Shown here piece by piece: positions 55,211-63,963 of a stretch of 64,000 nucleotides of DNA (positions are counted from its first letter, which is position 1; every line of letters starts with the position of its first letter). The notes under the pieces were generated by a model. The model did not search any database and was not told where the DNA came from. It worked only from the letters and a program-made list of their open reading frames with translations. Location of the stretch: NCBI RefSeq assembly GCF_001708445.1, contig NZ_CP015637.1:6077001-6141000 (forward strand). Reading direction: 5' to 3'. Position numbers and translations under genes: made by a program. The stretch comes from Pseudomonas fluorescens. GTDB lineage: Bacteria > Pseudomonadota > Gammaproteobacteria > Pseudomonadales > Pseudomonadaceae.

Positions 55211-55223
55211 ATCCGAGGGAGGA

Positions 55224-55814
55224 TCAGATCAGGCCAAACAACAGCGGCGGCATGGCGACGAAGTCCGCCAAGTATGGAATCGCCCAGCTTTGCAGGAGCT
55301 GGATCGCAATGAACGCGAAAATCGGCGAGATATCCAGGCCACCCAGGTTGGGAATCAAACGACGGAACGGCGCCAGCACCGGCTCAGTGATCTGCGCCAC
55401 CAGCTCAGCCCCCGGGCTGCGGCTGCCCGGTGCCACCCACGACAGAATCACGCTGATGATCATCGACCAGAACAGGATCTTCAAGAACAGCGAGAACACG
55501 CCAATCAGTGCCCACGGCAGCAACAGCAAGGTTTTGGGCAAGTAGCCCTTGAGCATCAGGATGACCGCAAACAGCAGGATCTGCAGCAGCAGCGCCAGCA
55601 CCAACGAGGACATGTCCAGGCCGAACATGCTCGGGACCACCCGGCGCAGGGGCTTGAGCAGTGGTTGCGTGGCCTTCACCACGAATTGGCACAGCGGGTT
55701 GTAGAAGTTCGCCCGCACCAGTTGCAGGATAAAACGCATCAGCACGACCAGCAGGTACAGGCTGCCCAGGGTCTGGATGATGAAGATCACAGCGTCATTG
55801 AGTCCAAGCATCAT
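55224..55814 (-). CDS. YggT family inner-membrane protein
   Basis: The 196-residue protein has two YggT units, each with two hydrophobic helices: residues about 8-100 (LVVLMRFILQLVRANFYNPLCQFVVKATQPLLKPLRRVVP) and about 105-190 (VILSWVAPGSRSPGAELVAQITEPVLAPFRRLIPNLGGLDISP). YggT proteins are linked to osmotic and division functions in a few species; the mechanism is unknown. It follows proC after 21 bases in the yggS-proC-yggT order seen in many bacteria. Confidence 0.93.
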   Translation of the reverse strand: MMLGLNDAVIFIIQTLGSLYLLVVLMRFILQLVRANFYNPLCQFVVKATQPLLKPLRRVVPSMFGLDMSSLVLALLLQILLFAVILMLKGYLPKTLLLLPWALIGVFSLFLKILFWSMIISVILSWVAPGSRSPGAELVAQITEPVLAPFRRLIPNLGGLDISPIFAFIAIQLLQSWAIPYLADFVAMPPLLFGLI

Positions 55815-55835
55815 TTATTCCTTTGTAAGGGACGA

Positions 55836-56654
55836 CTATTGGCCCAGTTGTTCGGCCATTTCAGCCGAACGGTGCGCAGCGGCGCCGAGAGCTTTTTCCA
55901 CCAGGGCTTCAAACCCCCCGGCCTGGAACGATTCGATAGCGGCTTGCGTGGTGCCGCCTGGGGAGGTCACGCGACGACGCAGCTCGGCGGCATCCACTTC
56001 GCTGGTCACGGCCATCTGCGCGGCGCCCAGGGCGGTTTGCTCGGCCAGTTGCTCGGCGACTTCCTGGGGCAGGCCCAATTTCACGCCGGCGGCGGTCATG
56101 GCTTCGATCAGCAGGAAAAAGTACGCCGGACCGCTGCCGGACACGGCGGTGACCGCATCCAGTTGCTGTTCCTGTTCCAGCCACAAGGCGATGCCCACGG
56201 CGGACAGCAGTTCCTGGGCCTGGTCGCGCTGTTGGGCGGTCACTTCGGACGTGGCGTACAAACCGCTCACACCCTTGCGCAGCAGCGCCGGGGTGTTGGG
56301 CATGCAGCGTACGATCGGCTGGGCGCCGAGCCAGTTGTTCATGCTGGCGCAAGTGATGCCGGCGGCGATGGACACCACCAGTTGATGGGGTTGCAGGCTT
56401 GGGCGCAGGCTTTCGCACACGGCCTTCATGGCCTGCGGCTTGACCGCCAGCACGACCACGTCGACGCCCTGGATGGCCTCGGCGTTGTCGGCGAACGTGT
56501 CGATACCGTGCTCGGCGCTGACGCGGGCGCGGGTCTCGGCGCCCGGGTCGCTGGCGCGAATCTGTTGGGCTTGCAGGCCCTTGGCCCGCAGGCCGCCAAT
56601 CAGGCTGGCCGCCATGTTACCGGCGCCGATAAAGGCAATACGCGTGTTGCTCAT
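55836..56654 (-). CDS. proC: Pyrroline-5-carboxylate reductase
   Basis: The 272-residue enzyme makes proline from pyrroline-5-carboxylate with NAD(P)H. It has RIAFIGAGNMAASLIGGL (residues 5-22, Rossmann), VVLAVKPQAMKAV, RCMPNTPALLRKGVSGLY, and the C-terminal AVSGSGPAYFFLLIEAM plus RRRVTSPGGTTQAAIE substrate-binding block. The start is ATG 56654. It lies between yggS and yggT in a probable three-gene operon. Confidence 0.97.
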   Translation of the reverse strand: MSNTRIAFIGAGNMAASLIGGLRAKGLQAQQIRASDPGAETRARVSAEHGIDTFADNAEAIQGVDVVVLAVKPQAMKAVCESLRPSLQPHQLVVSIAAGITCASMNNWLGAQPIVRCMPNTPALLRKGVSGLYATSEVTAQQRDQAQELLSAVGIALWLEQEQQLDAVTAVSGSGPAYFFLLIEAMTAAGVKLGLPQEVAEQLAEQTALGAAQMAVTSEVDAAELRRRVTSPGGTTQAAIESFQAGGFEALVEKALGAAAHRSAEMAEQLGQ

Positions 56655-56687
56655 GACAGGTCCTTATTCAGTGGGAGATCAGCCATT

Positions 56688-57374
56688 TCACGGCTGGCCA
56701 TAATCGCGGGCGCCAAACAGGGCGGTGCCGATCCGCACCCAGGTGGCACCTTGGGCGATGGCCGACTCAAGGTCATGGCTCATGCCCATGGAAAGTGTGT
56801 CCAGCGGCAGGTTCAGGCTGGCTTGCAGGTCACGCACGGTGGCGAACGCTGCATCTTGAGCGGTTCGATCTTCCGTCGGCTCGGGGATCGCCATCAGGCC
56901 GCGCAGCTTCAAGCGCGGCAGGGCGCTGATGGCGTTGGCCAGGGCCGGCAGGTCGGCGGGAGTACAGCCGGATTTGCTGGCCTCGCCACTGACGTTGACC
57001 TGGATGCAGATATTCAGTGGCGGCAGGTCAGCCGGGCGTTGTTCGGAGAGGCGTTGTGCGATTTTCAGGCGGTCCACGGAATGCACCCAAGCGAAATTCT
57101 CGGCGATCGCACGAGTCTTGTTCGATTGAATGGGGCCGATGAAGTGCCAACTCAAGGGCAGGTCGGTTAATTCGGCCTGTTTGCCCAATGCTTCCTGCAG
57201 GTAGTTCTCACCGAAGTCGCGCATGCCGGCGGCATAGGCTTCGCGCACGGCTTGCGCGGGTTTGGTCTTGCTCACGGCCAGCAGGTGGATGCTGTTTGCG
57301 TCACGTTGCACGGCGTTGGCTGCGGCGCGGATCCGCTCGCTAACCAGGCCGATGTTGTCTGCTATCGTCGACAT
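56688..57374 (-). CDS. yggS: YggS-type PLP homeostasis protein
   Basis: The 228-residue fold-type III PLP protein has HLLAVSKTKPAQAVREAY, with the PLP lysine near residue 36, FGENYLQEA, WHFIGPIQSNK, VHSVDRLKIA, and the C-terminal LSMGMSHDLESAIAQGATWVRIGTALFG. It controls free PLP rather than catalysing a known reaction. It is divergent from pilT with 57 bases between, and heads the yggS-proC-yggT group. Confidence 0.95.
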   Translation of the reverse strand: MSTIADNIGLVSERIRAAANAVQRDANSIHLLAVSKTKPAQAVREAYAAGMRDFGENYLQEALGKQAELTDLPLSWHFIGPIQSNKTRAIAENFAWVHSVDRLKIAQRLSEQRPADLPPLNICIQVNVSGEASKSGCTPADLPALANAISALPRLKLRGLMAIPEPTEDRTAQDAAFATVRDLQASLNLPLDTLSMGMSHDLESAIAQGATWVRIGTALFGARDYGQP

Positions 57375-57431
57375 TCAAGATGCGCCCGTGGATATGGAGT
57401 CCGCGGCATTCTACTGGAAATGGAAAGCCCT

Positions 57432-58466
57432 ATGGATATCACTGAATTACTGGCGCACAGCGTACGCCAGGGCGCCTCCGACCTGCATCTGTCGGCTGGC
57501 CTGGCGCCGATGCTGCGGGTGGACGGTGAGGTATGGCCGTTGGATTGGCCGGTACTGGCACCTGCCCAAGTGGCTAACTTATTGAGCCCTTTGCTCAACC
57601 AATACCAACAAAAGGATTTCGAAACATCTCTTGAAACGGATTTTGCCTTCGAACTGCCCGGTGTGGCGCGGTTCCGGGTCAATGTATTTCAGCAGGCGCG
57701 CGGTATGGGGGCGGTGTTTCGCACGCTTGCAGCCGAGGTCCAGAGCTTGGAAGCCCTTGGCCTGGGGGAGGTGTTCCAGCGTATTGCCCAGTTGCCGCGC
57801 GGCCTGGTACTGGTGACCGGGCCCACCGGCTCCGGCAAGTCCACCACCCTGGCGGCGATGATCGACTACCTCAATCAGCATCGGCGCCAGCACATCCTCA
57901 CCCTCGAAGACCCTATCGAGTTTATCCATACGCCGAAAATGGCCCTGATCAACCAGCGTCAGGTCCACCGCGACACCCACAGTTTTTCCACCGCCCTGCG
58001 TTCGGCCCTGCGGGAAGACCCTGATGTGATCCTTGTGGGCGAATTGCGCGACCTGGAAACCATTCGCCTGGCGCTGACGGCCGCTGAGACCGGCCACCTG
58101 GTCTTTGGCACCCTGCACACCACCTCGGCGGCAAAGACCGTGGACAGGCTGGTGGACGTGTTCCCGGCGGGGGAAAAGGCCATGGTCCGCACCATGCTGT
58201 CTGAGTCGCTGCAAGCGGTGGTGTCACAGGTGTTGGTCAAGAAGCTCGGCGGTGGGCGGGTGGCCGCCCATGAAATCATGTTGGGCACGCCAGCCATCCG
58301 TAACTTGATCCGCGAAGACAAGGTGGCGCAGATGGTCTCGGCGATTCAGACCGGTGCAGCGTTGGGGATGAAAACCTTGGATATGAGTTTGAAGGCGTTG
58401 GTCACGGAAGGCGTGATCAGCCGGGAAGAGGCGCGGGAGAAGGCGAGGGTACCTGGGGATATCTGA
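57432..58466 (+). CDS. pilT: Type IV pilus retraction ATPase PilT
   Basis: The 344-residue hexameric ATPase drives pilus retraction and twitching motility. It has ASDLHLSAGLAPMLRVDGE (residues 14-32), LVTGPTGSGKSTTLAAMIDYLN (Walker A, near 130), LEDPIEFIH, LREDPDVILVGELRD (Walker B), TGHLVFGTLHT and the PilT-specific AIRNLIRE near residue 288. The start is ATG 57432 (MDITELLAHS), where family similarity begins; an ATG 12 bases earlier (MESPMDIT) is also possible. The pilU homologue, often next to pilT, is not downstream here; a REPIN and a C40 peptidase gene follow. Confidence 0.97.
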   Translation: MDITELLAHSVRQGASDLHLSAGLAPMLRVDGEVWPLDWPVLAPAQVANLLSPLLNQYQQKDFETSLETDFAFELPGVARFRVNVFQQARGMGAVFRTLAAEVQSLEALGLGEVFQRIAQLPRGLVLVTGPTGSGKSTTLAAMIDYLNQHRRQHILTLEDPIEFIHTPKMALINQRQVHRDTHSFSTALRSALREDPDVILVGELRDLETIRLALTAAETGHLVFGTLHTTSAAKTVDRLVDVFPAGEKAMVRTMLSESLQAVVSQVLVKKLGGGRVAAHEIMLGTPAIRNLIREDKVAQMVSAIQTGAALGMKTLDMSLKALVTEGVISREEAREKARVPGDI

Positions 58467-58488
58467 GGGCTTGTGGACAGTACAAATC

Positions 58489-58585
58489 AAATGTGGGAGG
58501 GGGCTTGCCCCCGATAGCGGTGGATCAGTCACTTTGATGTCGACTGACACTCTGCTATCGGGGGGGCAAGCCCCCTCCCACATTT
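58489..58585. repeat. REPIN, type B
   Basis: AAATGTGGGAGGGGGCTTGC and its inverse lie at the ends, with inner arms CCCCCGATAGC and GCTATCGGGGGGG. One inner arm has two extra G. It lies between the convergent genes pilT and the C40 peptidase gene. Confidence 0.92.
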
Positions 58586-58607
58586 ATTACTGCATTCCAG
58601 CTTTGGA

Positions 58608-59243
58608 TCAGCGTTGGACTACCCGCAAGGTGTTCTGCTCTTTTGGCAGAACCCGCTTGGCAATCACGTAGTTCTTGTCCCAGAACGGCTTTTTCAGGGT
58701 GTCGATGCTGACCGACTTGCCACGGCGTGGTGCGTGGATAAAGCGGTCGTTGCCCAGGTAGATGGCAACGTGGTTGACCTTGCGGCTCTTGAGTTTGAAG
58801 AACAACAGGTCGCCCGGTTTCAAATCCTTGCGCTCAACCTTTTGCCCGTGGCCGGCGGCCATGGCGTTGGAGGTGCGCGGCAAATCCACGGCCGCTACGT
58901 CGTTAAACGCATATTTCACCAAACCGCTGCAGTCGAACCCTTTACTTGGGCTGCTGCCGCCCCAACGATAAGGAGTACCGAGCACGTTGACGGCGCGGCT
59001 GAGGACGGTGCTGCTTTGTTTGGTGTTGGCTGCCATCAGGCCTGGGGTGGTTTTGCCGTGGGCCTTGCTCAGTTGAGTCGGGCGGCTGACAGTAGGCTTG
59101 GCTGATTTGGCCGTGCTTGGTGTGCTGTGAACTTTAGGGGTGAAACCGTTTACGTTAGGAAGTCGTTGCTCACGATTGGTGGCGTGGGCGGCCAGTGGCA
59201 TTAATAGGCAAATGGTTAGCCATGTCTTGAAAAATGGTCGCAT
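58608..59243 (-). CDS. NlpC/P60 (C40) peptidoglycan peptidase
   Basis: The 211-residue protein has a signal peptide (residues 1-21, WLTICLLMPLAAHA), a Ser/Thr/Lys/Pro-rich linker (about 22-75) and a C40 domain in residues 80-200. The catalytic Cys is in KGFDCSGLVKYAF, the His in NHVAIYLG, and a third polar residue near FIHAPRRG, all as in NlpC/P60 endopeptidases that cut peptidoglycan stem peptides. It is expected in the periplasm. The operon is single; the 250 bases upstream contain its promoter and that of the divergent TM2 gene, with nothing else recognised. Confidence 0.92.
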   Translation of the reverse strand: MRPFFKTWLTICLLMPLAAHATNREQRLPNVNGFTPKVHSTPSTAKSAKPTVSRPTQLSKAHGKTTPGLMAANTKQSSTVLSRAVNVLGTPYRWGGSSPSKGFDCSGLVKYAFNDVAAVDLPRTSNAMAAGHGQKVERKDLKPGDLLFFKLKSRKVNHVAIYLGNDRFIHAPRRGKSVSIDTLKKPFWDKNYVIAKRVLPKEQNTLRVVQR

Positions 59244-59493
59244 TAGGCGTGGCTCTTATGGGTTTGCGCGCAACTTTATAACAGCTTTTTGTGTCGTTCT
59301 CAGGCCGTTTGTCGACTGAACCTTGGGGTCAAATCCAGGAAAAACGCGACGAATCGCCGCAATTGTCCTACACAAGTCAGGTGGCATAAGGCTTTCAGGG
59401 GATGGAAGATACCATTGGCCGTACGTCGGGCGCCCGTAAAAAAGTCACAAATAAAGTGAAAAAATTTATCTATCAAGGCAAAAGAGGTACTCC

Positions 59494-59922
59494 ATGAACA
59501 CCTATCAACAGCTTGGTTCGCAGCAAGACACCCACAGCAAGGTGATCGGTTACCTGCTCTGGATTTTCGGGTTTACCGGCTCGCACCGCTTCTATTACGG
59601 CAAGCCGGTGACCGGCACGATCTGGTTTTTCACCTTCGGCTTGCTCGGTATTGGCTGGCTGATCGACCTGTTCCTCATCCCGGCCATGGACCGTGAGGCC
59701 GACCTGCGTTTTACCGCCGGGCCGATCGAATACAACGTGGCGTGGATTCTGTTGACGTTTCTCGGGGTATTCGGTGTGCACCGGATGTACCAGGGCAAAT
59801 GGATCACCGGCCTGATCTACCTGCTGACCGGAGGTTTGTTCCTGGTGGGGGTGCTGTATGACTTCTGGACGTTGAATACGCAGATTTCGATCCGCAATGC
59901 CGAGCTGAGAGGCGGGCGCTGA
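59494..59922 (+). CDS. TM2-domain membrane protein (two units)
   Basis: The 142-residue protein has two TM2-type units, each a pair of hydrophobic helices with a short polar turn: GYLLWIFGFTGSHRFYYGKPVTGTIWFFTFGLLGIGWLIDLF (residues about 17-58) and WILLTFLGVFGVHRMYQGKWITGLIYLLTGGLFLVGVLYDFW (about 87-128). The repeat GxHRxYxGK marks the domain. The function is unknown. The start is ATG 59494 after AGAGGTACTCC. It converges on pyrC' across a single REP palindrome. Confidence 0.88.
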   Translation: MNTYQQLGSQQDTHSKVIGYLLWIFGFTGSHRFYYGKPVTGTIWFFTFGLLGIGWLIDLFLIPAMDREADLRFTAGPIEYNVAWILLTFLGVFGVHRMYQGKWITGLIYLLTGGLFLVGVLYDFWTLNTQISIRNAELRGGR

Positions 59923-59944
59923 TTTCTCAGACCTTATAGCGAAC

Positions 59945-59977
59945 TCAATGTGGGAGGGGGCTTGCCTCCCACATTGA
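59945..59977. repeat. Single type B REP palindrome
   Basis: TCAATGTGGGAGG and CCTCCCACATTGA flank GGGCTTG. It is a single, slightly shortened REP hairpin between the convergent TM2 and pyrC' genes, 22 bases after one stop and 11 bases after the other, and may terminate either transcript. Confidence 0.85.
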
Positions 59978-59988
59978 CCGTGCCCGCT

Positions 59989-61260
59989 TCAGGCCTGGTA
60001 GCTGATCCGCCCATCCGCCAGGGTGTAGCGCACCGTCGCCGGCAGGCTATGGCCGATGAACGGGCAGTTTTCACCCTTGGACAACCAGTGCTCGCCGGCA
60101 ATCGTCGAGCTGGCTGGATCAAACAGCACCAGGTCTGCCGCAGCACCTACCGCCAACTTACCCGCCGGCAGGCGCAAGGCCTCGGCCGGACCTGCGCTCA
60201 GGCGTGCCAGCAGTGTCGGCAGGTCCAGCAAGCCATCCTCCACCAAGGTCATCGCCAGTGGCAGCAACAACTCTACGCTGCTGATACCCGGCTCTGTTGC
60301 GCCAAACGGCGCCAGCTTGGCATCGCGCTCGTGGGGTTGGTGATGGCTGGAAATGGCCGAGACCACGCCAGACTTCACTGCGGCACGTAAACCGTCACGG
60401 TCGGCACGGGTACGCAGCGGCGGTTGCACGTGATACAGGCTGGAGAAGTCGATCAGCGCCTCGTCCGTCAGGATCAACTGGTACAGCGCCACATCCGCCG
60501 TCACTGGCAGGCCACGGGCCTGGGCCTGGGCGATCAGGGCGACGCCGCGAGCACTGGTCAGCTGGCTGAAGTGCGCGCGTACACCGCTTTGCTCCACCAG
60601 CAACAGGTCGCGGGCCAGGGCGACGGTTTCAGCGGTTTCCGGAATGCCCGGCAGGCCGAGGAAGCTGGCGACGGCGCCCTCATGGGCCAGTCCACCTTCG
60701 GCCAGGTCGCGGTCCTGGGAGTGGAAAATAACGGTCAGGTCGAAGGTCGCTGCGTATTCCAGGGCGCGGCACAAGGTTCGAGTGCTGCGAAAACTCTCCA
60801 GCCCGTTGCCGAAGGCCACGCAACCGGCGTCACGCAGGGCGATCAGCTCGGCGAGTTGTTCACCTTCCAGGCCCTTGCTCAGGGCGCCGATGGGAAACAC
60901 TTTGCAATTACCGGCCTCACGGGCGCGGTCGAGGATCAGTTCGGTCACGGCCGAGGTGTCCAGTACCGGCTTGGTGTGCGGCGGGCAACACAGGCTGGTC
61001 ACGCCACCGGCAGCGGCGGCGCGGGTTTCGCTGGTAATGTTGCCCTTGCGGCTGTAACCCGGCTCGCGCAGGGCGACGTTCAGGTCAACCAGGCCAGGCG
61101 CGGCCACCAAGCCTTTGGCATCGATGGTCTCGACCGCGGTGAACCCGCTGGGCGCCGCACCGATGGCGATGATCTTGCCGGCTTCCAGATGAAGATCGGT
61201 AACTTGATCCAGGCCACTGGCTGGATCGATGACTCGGGCGCCGAGAATGCTGAGCTTCAC
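59989..61260 (-). CDS. pyrC: Dihydroorotase-like protein PyrC' (inactive)
   Basis: The 423-residue dihydroorotase homologue lacks the metal-binding HxH: where active enzymes read D-x-H-x-H-x-R this one reads [10 protein letters not shown] (near residue 58). The rest of the barrel is present ([42 protein letters not shown]). In Pseudomonas such a PyrC' is catalytically dead and assembles with aspartate transcarbamoylase as a structural partner. Its ATG overlaps the pyrB stop by four bases. A functional dihydroorotase must be encoded elsewhere. Confidence 0.93.
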   Translation of the reverse strand: MKLSILGARVIDPASGLDQVTDLHLEAGKIIAIGAAPSGFTAVETIDAKGLVAAPGLVDLNVALREPGYSRKGNITSETRAAAAGGVTSLCCPPHTKPVLDTSAVTELILDRAREAGNCKVFPIGALSKGLEGEQLAELIALRDAGCVAFGNGLESFRSTRTLCRALEYAATFDLTVIFHSQDRDLAEGGLAHEGAVASFLGLPGIPETAETVALARDLLLVEQSGVRAHFSQLTSARGVALIAQAQARGLPVTADVALYQLILTDEALIDFSSLYHVQPPLRTRADRDGLRAAVKSGVVSAISSHHQPHERDAKLAPFGATEPGISSVELLLPLAMTLVEDGLLDLPTLLARLSAGPAEALRLPAGKLAVGAAADLVLFDPASSTIAGEHWLSKGENCPFIGHSLPATVRYTLADGRISYQA

Positions 61261-62261
61261 TGGGCCTTCTCCTGCTCGAATTGACGTTGCGCGGTTTGCC
61301 CGCTCATGGCCATGGACAACACCGCCATGCGCACGGCGATGCCATAGGTGACCTGGTTGAGAATCACCGACTGGTTACCGTCGGCCACCGCCGACTCAAT
61401 CTCCACCCCTCGGTTGATCGGCCCCGGGTGCATCACGATCGCATCGGGCTTGGCGCCGGCCAGGCGTGCGGTGGTCAAGCCGAACAGGCGGTAGAACTCG
61501 CCTTCGCTGGGCAGCAGGCCACCGGCCATGCGCTCGCGTTGCAGGCGCAGCATGATCACCACGTCCACATCCTTGAGGCCGGTGGTCATGTCGGTGTAGA
61601 CCTTCACGCCATATTGCTCGATACCCACGGGCAGCAGGGTTTTCGGCGCGATCACGCGGATATCCGGGCAACCCAGGGTCTTCAGGGCCAGCATGTTCGA
61701 GCGCGCCACCCGCGAGTGCAGGATGTCGCCGACGATGGCTACCGAGAGGTTTTCAAAGCTGCCTTTGTGCCGACGGATGGTGAGCATGTCGAGCATGCCC
61801 TGGGTCGGGTGGGCGTGACGGCCGTCACCGCCGTTGATGATCGCTACCTGCGGGCACACGTGTTCGGCGATGAAGTGCGCGGCACCGGAGTCGCCGTGGC
61901 GCACGACGAACATATCGGCGGCCATGGCTTCCAGGTTGCGCAGGGTGTCGAGCAGGGTCTCGCCCTTGCTCGCCGACGAGGTGGACACGTTCAACGTGAT
62001 CACGTCGGCCGACAGTCGCTGGGCCGCCAGTTCAAAGGTGGTGCGGGTGCGGGTGGAGTTCTCGAAGAACACATTGCAGATGGTCTTGCCGCGTAGCAGC
62101 GGGACCTTCTTCACCGCGCGGCCACCGACCTCGAGGAACGAGTCGGCGGTGTCGAGGATTTCAGTGAGCAGTTCGCGGGGCAAACCGTCGAGGGACAAGA
62201 AATGTTGCAACTGGCCCTGAGCATTGAGCTGCAGCGGGCGCTTGGCATCGAGAGGCGTCAT
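61257..62261 (-). CDS. pyrB: Aspartate carbamoyltransferase catalytic chain
   Basis: The 334-residue enzyme makes N-carbamoyl-aspartate, the second step of pyrimidine synthesis. It has [19 protein letters not shown] (carbamoyl phosphate site, near 68), [12 protein letters not shown] (near 150) and [12 protein letters not shown] (near 285). The N-terminal extension ([21 protein letters not shown]) is typical of the pseudomonad class A enzyme, where it contacts PyrC' and binds effectors. It lies 24 bases downstream of pyrR and overlaps pyrC'. Confidence 0.97.
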   Translation of the reverse strand: MTPLDAKRPLQLNAQGQLQHFLSLDGLPRELLTEILDTADSFLEVGGRAVKKVPLLRGKTICNVFFENSTRTRTTFELAAQRLSADVITLNVSTSSASKGETLLDTLRNLEAMAADMFVVRHGDSGAAHFIAEHVCPQVAIINGGDGRHAHPTQGMLDMLTIRRHKGSFENLSVAIVGDILHSRVARSNMLALKTLGCPDIRVIAPKTLLPVGIEQYGVKVYTDMTTGLKDVDVVIMLRLQRERMAGGLLPSEGEFYRLFGLTTARLAGAKPDAIVMHPGPINRGVEIESAVADGNQSVILNQVTYGIAVRMAVLSMAMSGQTAQRQFEQEKAQ

Positions 62262-62285
62262 CGCGGGGACTCTTTACAAGGCGGT

Positions 62286-62792
62286 TTAAAGGGCAAGGTC
62301 TTGCAGTTCGAGTTCGAGCGGCGTGGGACCGGACAATTTTACCCGCTGGTGGGCTGAAAGCGACAGGGTGGCGCCGACCACATCGGGGCTGATCGGCAAT
62401 TCGCCGGCGTCCAGGTCGAGCAGGCAGACCAGGGTCACACTGGCCGGGCGGCCATAGTCGAACAGTTCGTTCAGGGCGGCGCGAATGGTACGGCCGCTCA
62501 TCAGCACGTCATCGATCAGCACCAGATGCTGGCCTTCGATCTCGAACGGCAGCGCCGAGGGACGCACCTGCGGGTGCAGGCCATTCTGGCTGAAGTCGTC
62601 GCGGTAGAAGGACACGTCCAGGGTGCCCAGTGGCGAGTCGCTGCCCAGTTCCTTCAACAGTGCCTGGGCGACCCATACGCCGCCGGTGCGAATGCCGATA
62701 AAGCGCGGTTCGCTGATGGCACGGTGTTCCAGATGGGCCTTGAGGCGTATCGCCATCTGGCTGATCAGGTCGGCGGGATTGGGCAGGCTCAT
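62286..62792 (-). CDS. pyrR: PyrR regulator/uracil phosphoribosyltransferase
   Basis: The 168-residue phosphoribosyltransferase-fold protein has [14 protein letters not shown] (near residue 33), [16 protein letters not shown], the PRPP-binding [20 protein letters not shown] (near 95) and the [12 protein letters not shown] strand. In bacilli PyrR binds pyr mRNA; in Pseudomonas it is known as a regulator of the pyr genes. The start is ATG 62792 ([10 protein letters not shown]), since an 18-codon extension is unlike the family. It heads the pyrR-pyrB-pyrC' operon. Confidence 0.94.
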   Translation of the reverse strand: MSLPNPADLISQMAIRLKAHLEHRAISEPRFIGIRTGGVWVAQALLKELGSDSPLGTLDVSFYRDDFSQNGLHPQVRPSALPFEIEGQHLVLIDDVLMSGRTIRAALNELFDYGRPASVTLVCLLDLDAGELPISPDVVGATLSLSAHQRVKLSGPTPLELELQDLAL

Positions 62793-62850
62793 GGTGGCTC
62801 CTTCAAGGCCCTGCGTGGCGGGGGTGCCTGCACGGTCCGGGCTCAAACGT

Positions 62851-62873
62851 AAAAAGACGCGGCAAGCCGCGTC
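62851..62873 (-). terminator. Hairpin terminator between ruvX and pyrR
   Basis: GACGCGG and CCGCGTC pair around CTTG on the minus strand and are followed by five T. It starts three bases past the ruvX stop and ends 58 bases before the pyrR start, so it could end the algH-ruvX transcript or limit read-through into pyrR. Confidence 0.85.
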
Positions 62874-62875
62874 AG

Positions 62876-63313
62876 TCAGGATTCAAATAAAGCGGTGTTT
62901 TCATCCAGCCAGCCCTGCAACAGCAAGGCGGCGGCGATGGCGTCCACGGGGTTGTCGCGGTAGCTGCCTTTTTGCCCGCCACGGTCACGTCGCTCACCCT
63001 TGGCTTCGAAAGTGGTCAGGCGTTCATCGTGGGTATAGAAAGGCAGGTTGTAGCGGCCGTTAAGACGGCGGGCGAACTTCTCGGCGCGCAGGCACATGTC
63101 GCTGGGGGTGCCGTCCATGTTCAAAGGCAGGCCAACCACGACGGCGTCGGGTTTCCATTCCTTGATCAGGGCTTCGACCTGGTTCCAGTCCGGCACCCCA
63201 TTCTGGGCTTTCAAGGTGCACAGCTCGCGGGCCTGGCCGGTGATCACCTGGCCGACCGCAACGCCGATCTGTTTGGTGCCGTAGTCAAAACCGAGGATCA
63301 GACGCAAGGCCAT
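62876..63313 (-). CDS. ruvX: RuvX/YqgF RNase H-fold nuclease
   Basis: The 145-residue protein has [17 protein letters not shown] (residues 4-20, first catalytic Asp), [16 protein letters not shown] (near 56), [15 protein letters not shown] (near 93) and [14 protein letters not shown] at the C-terminus, the RNase H-like active site. It is described as a Holliday-junction resolvase-like or rRNA-processing nuclease. Its ATG overlaps the algH stop (TGATG type), so the two are coupled. Confidence 0.95.
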   Translation of the reverse strand: MALRLILGFDYGTKQIGVAVGQVITGQARELCTLKAQNGVPDWNQVEALIKEWKPDAVVVGLPLNMDGTPSDMCLRAEKFARRLNGRYNLPFYTHDERLTTFEAKGERRDRGGQKGSYRDNPVDAIAAALLLQGWLDENTALFES

Positions 63314-63882
63314 CAGGCGTGCCCCGCCTGGCTGGTGAGCAGGCTGAGGTTGACCCGCAGCTTGGCGGCGGCAGCTTCCAGGCGCAGCTCACTGGCGGTG
63401 TTGAACAGGATGTCGGCGTCGTACGGGCAGGTCAGCCAGGCGTTACTGGCCAGTTCGGCTTCCAGTTGCCCGGCTTCCCAGCCGGCGTAGCCGAGGGTGA
63501 TCAGGCTCTGCTCGGGGCCGACGCCATCGGCAATGGCAAACAGCACGTCCTGGGACGTCGACAGCGACAGCCCCTCGAGGTCTACCGTGGCCTGGAACTT
63601 CGGCCCGCTCGGGTGCAATACAAAGCCGCGATCGGTCTGCACCGGCCCGCCGGTATAGATCGGCACGCCTTGGCAGCGGGCCGGTGGGTCGACCTCCGGG
63701 CGCAGTTGCTCAAGGATATCGGCCAGGTTGAGCTCTTGCGGGCGATTCACCACCAGCCCCATGGCACCATTGGCCGTGTGCTCGACGATGTAGGTCAAGG
63801 TCTGCGCAAAGTTCGGGTCGGCCATATGGGGCATGGCGATCAGGAATTGGTGCTTGAGGTAGGTCGGGTCGACATTTTTCAT
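63313..63882 (-). CDS. algH: YqgE/AlgH family protein (DUF179)
   Basis: The 189-residue protein has LKHQFLIAMPHMADPNFAQTLTYIVEHTANGAMGLVVNRP (residues about 9-48), the DUF179 signature, and later GGPVQTDRGFVLH and LGYAGWEAGQLEAEL. AlgH was linked to alginate production in P. aeruginosa, but its biochemical role is not settled. The start is ATG 63882 (MKNVDPTYLK); a 12-codon upstream extension is open but not family-like. It is coupled to ruvX. Confidence 0.95.
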   Translation of the reverse strand: MKNVDPTYLKHQFLIAMPHMADPNFAQTLTYIVEHTANGAMGLVVNRPQELNLADILEQLRPEVDPPARCQGVPIYTGGPVQTDRGFVLHPSGPKFQATVDLEGLSLSTSQDVLFAIADGVGPEQSLITLGYAGWEAGQLEAELASNAWLTCPYDADILFNTASELRLEAAAAKLRVNLSLLTSQAGHA

Positions 63883-63963
63883 GTCCGCTAGTGTGGCGTT
63901 GGAGCGGCGAACTGACAAGCTGGAGTTGCCTGTTGTGGCAAGCCCGCCGCAGGGTGGGTGTTA

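Noticed and set aside
55099..55223. A SAM riboswitch upstream of metX
   Set aside because: The gap contains only a simple hairpin past the yggT stop; no SAM-I or SAM-II core pattern is present.
55290..57170. A 626-codon plus-strand frame opposite yggT, proC and yggS
   Set aside because: It crosses three genuine genes on the other strand, two gene gaps included, with Gln/His/Gly-rich shadow composition.
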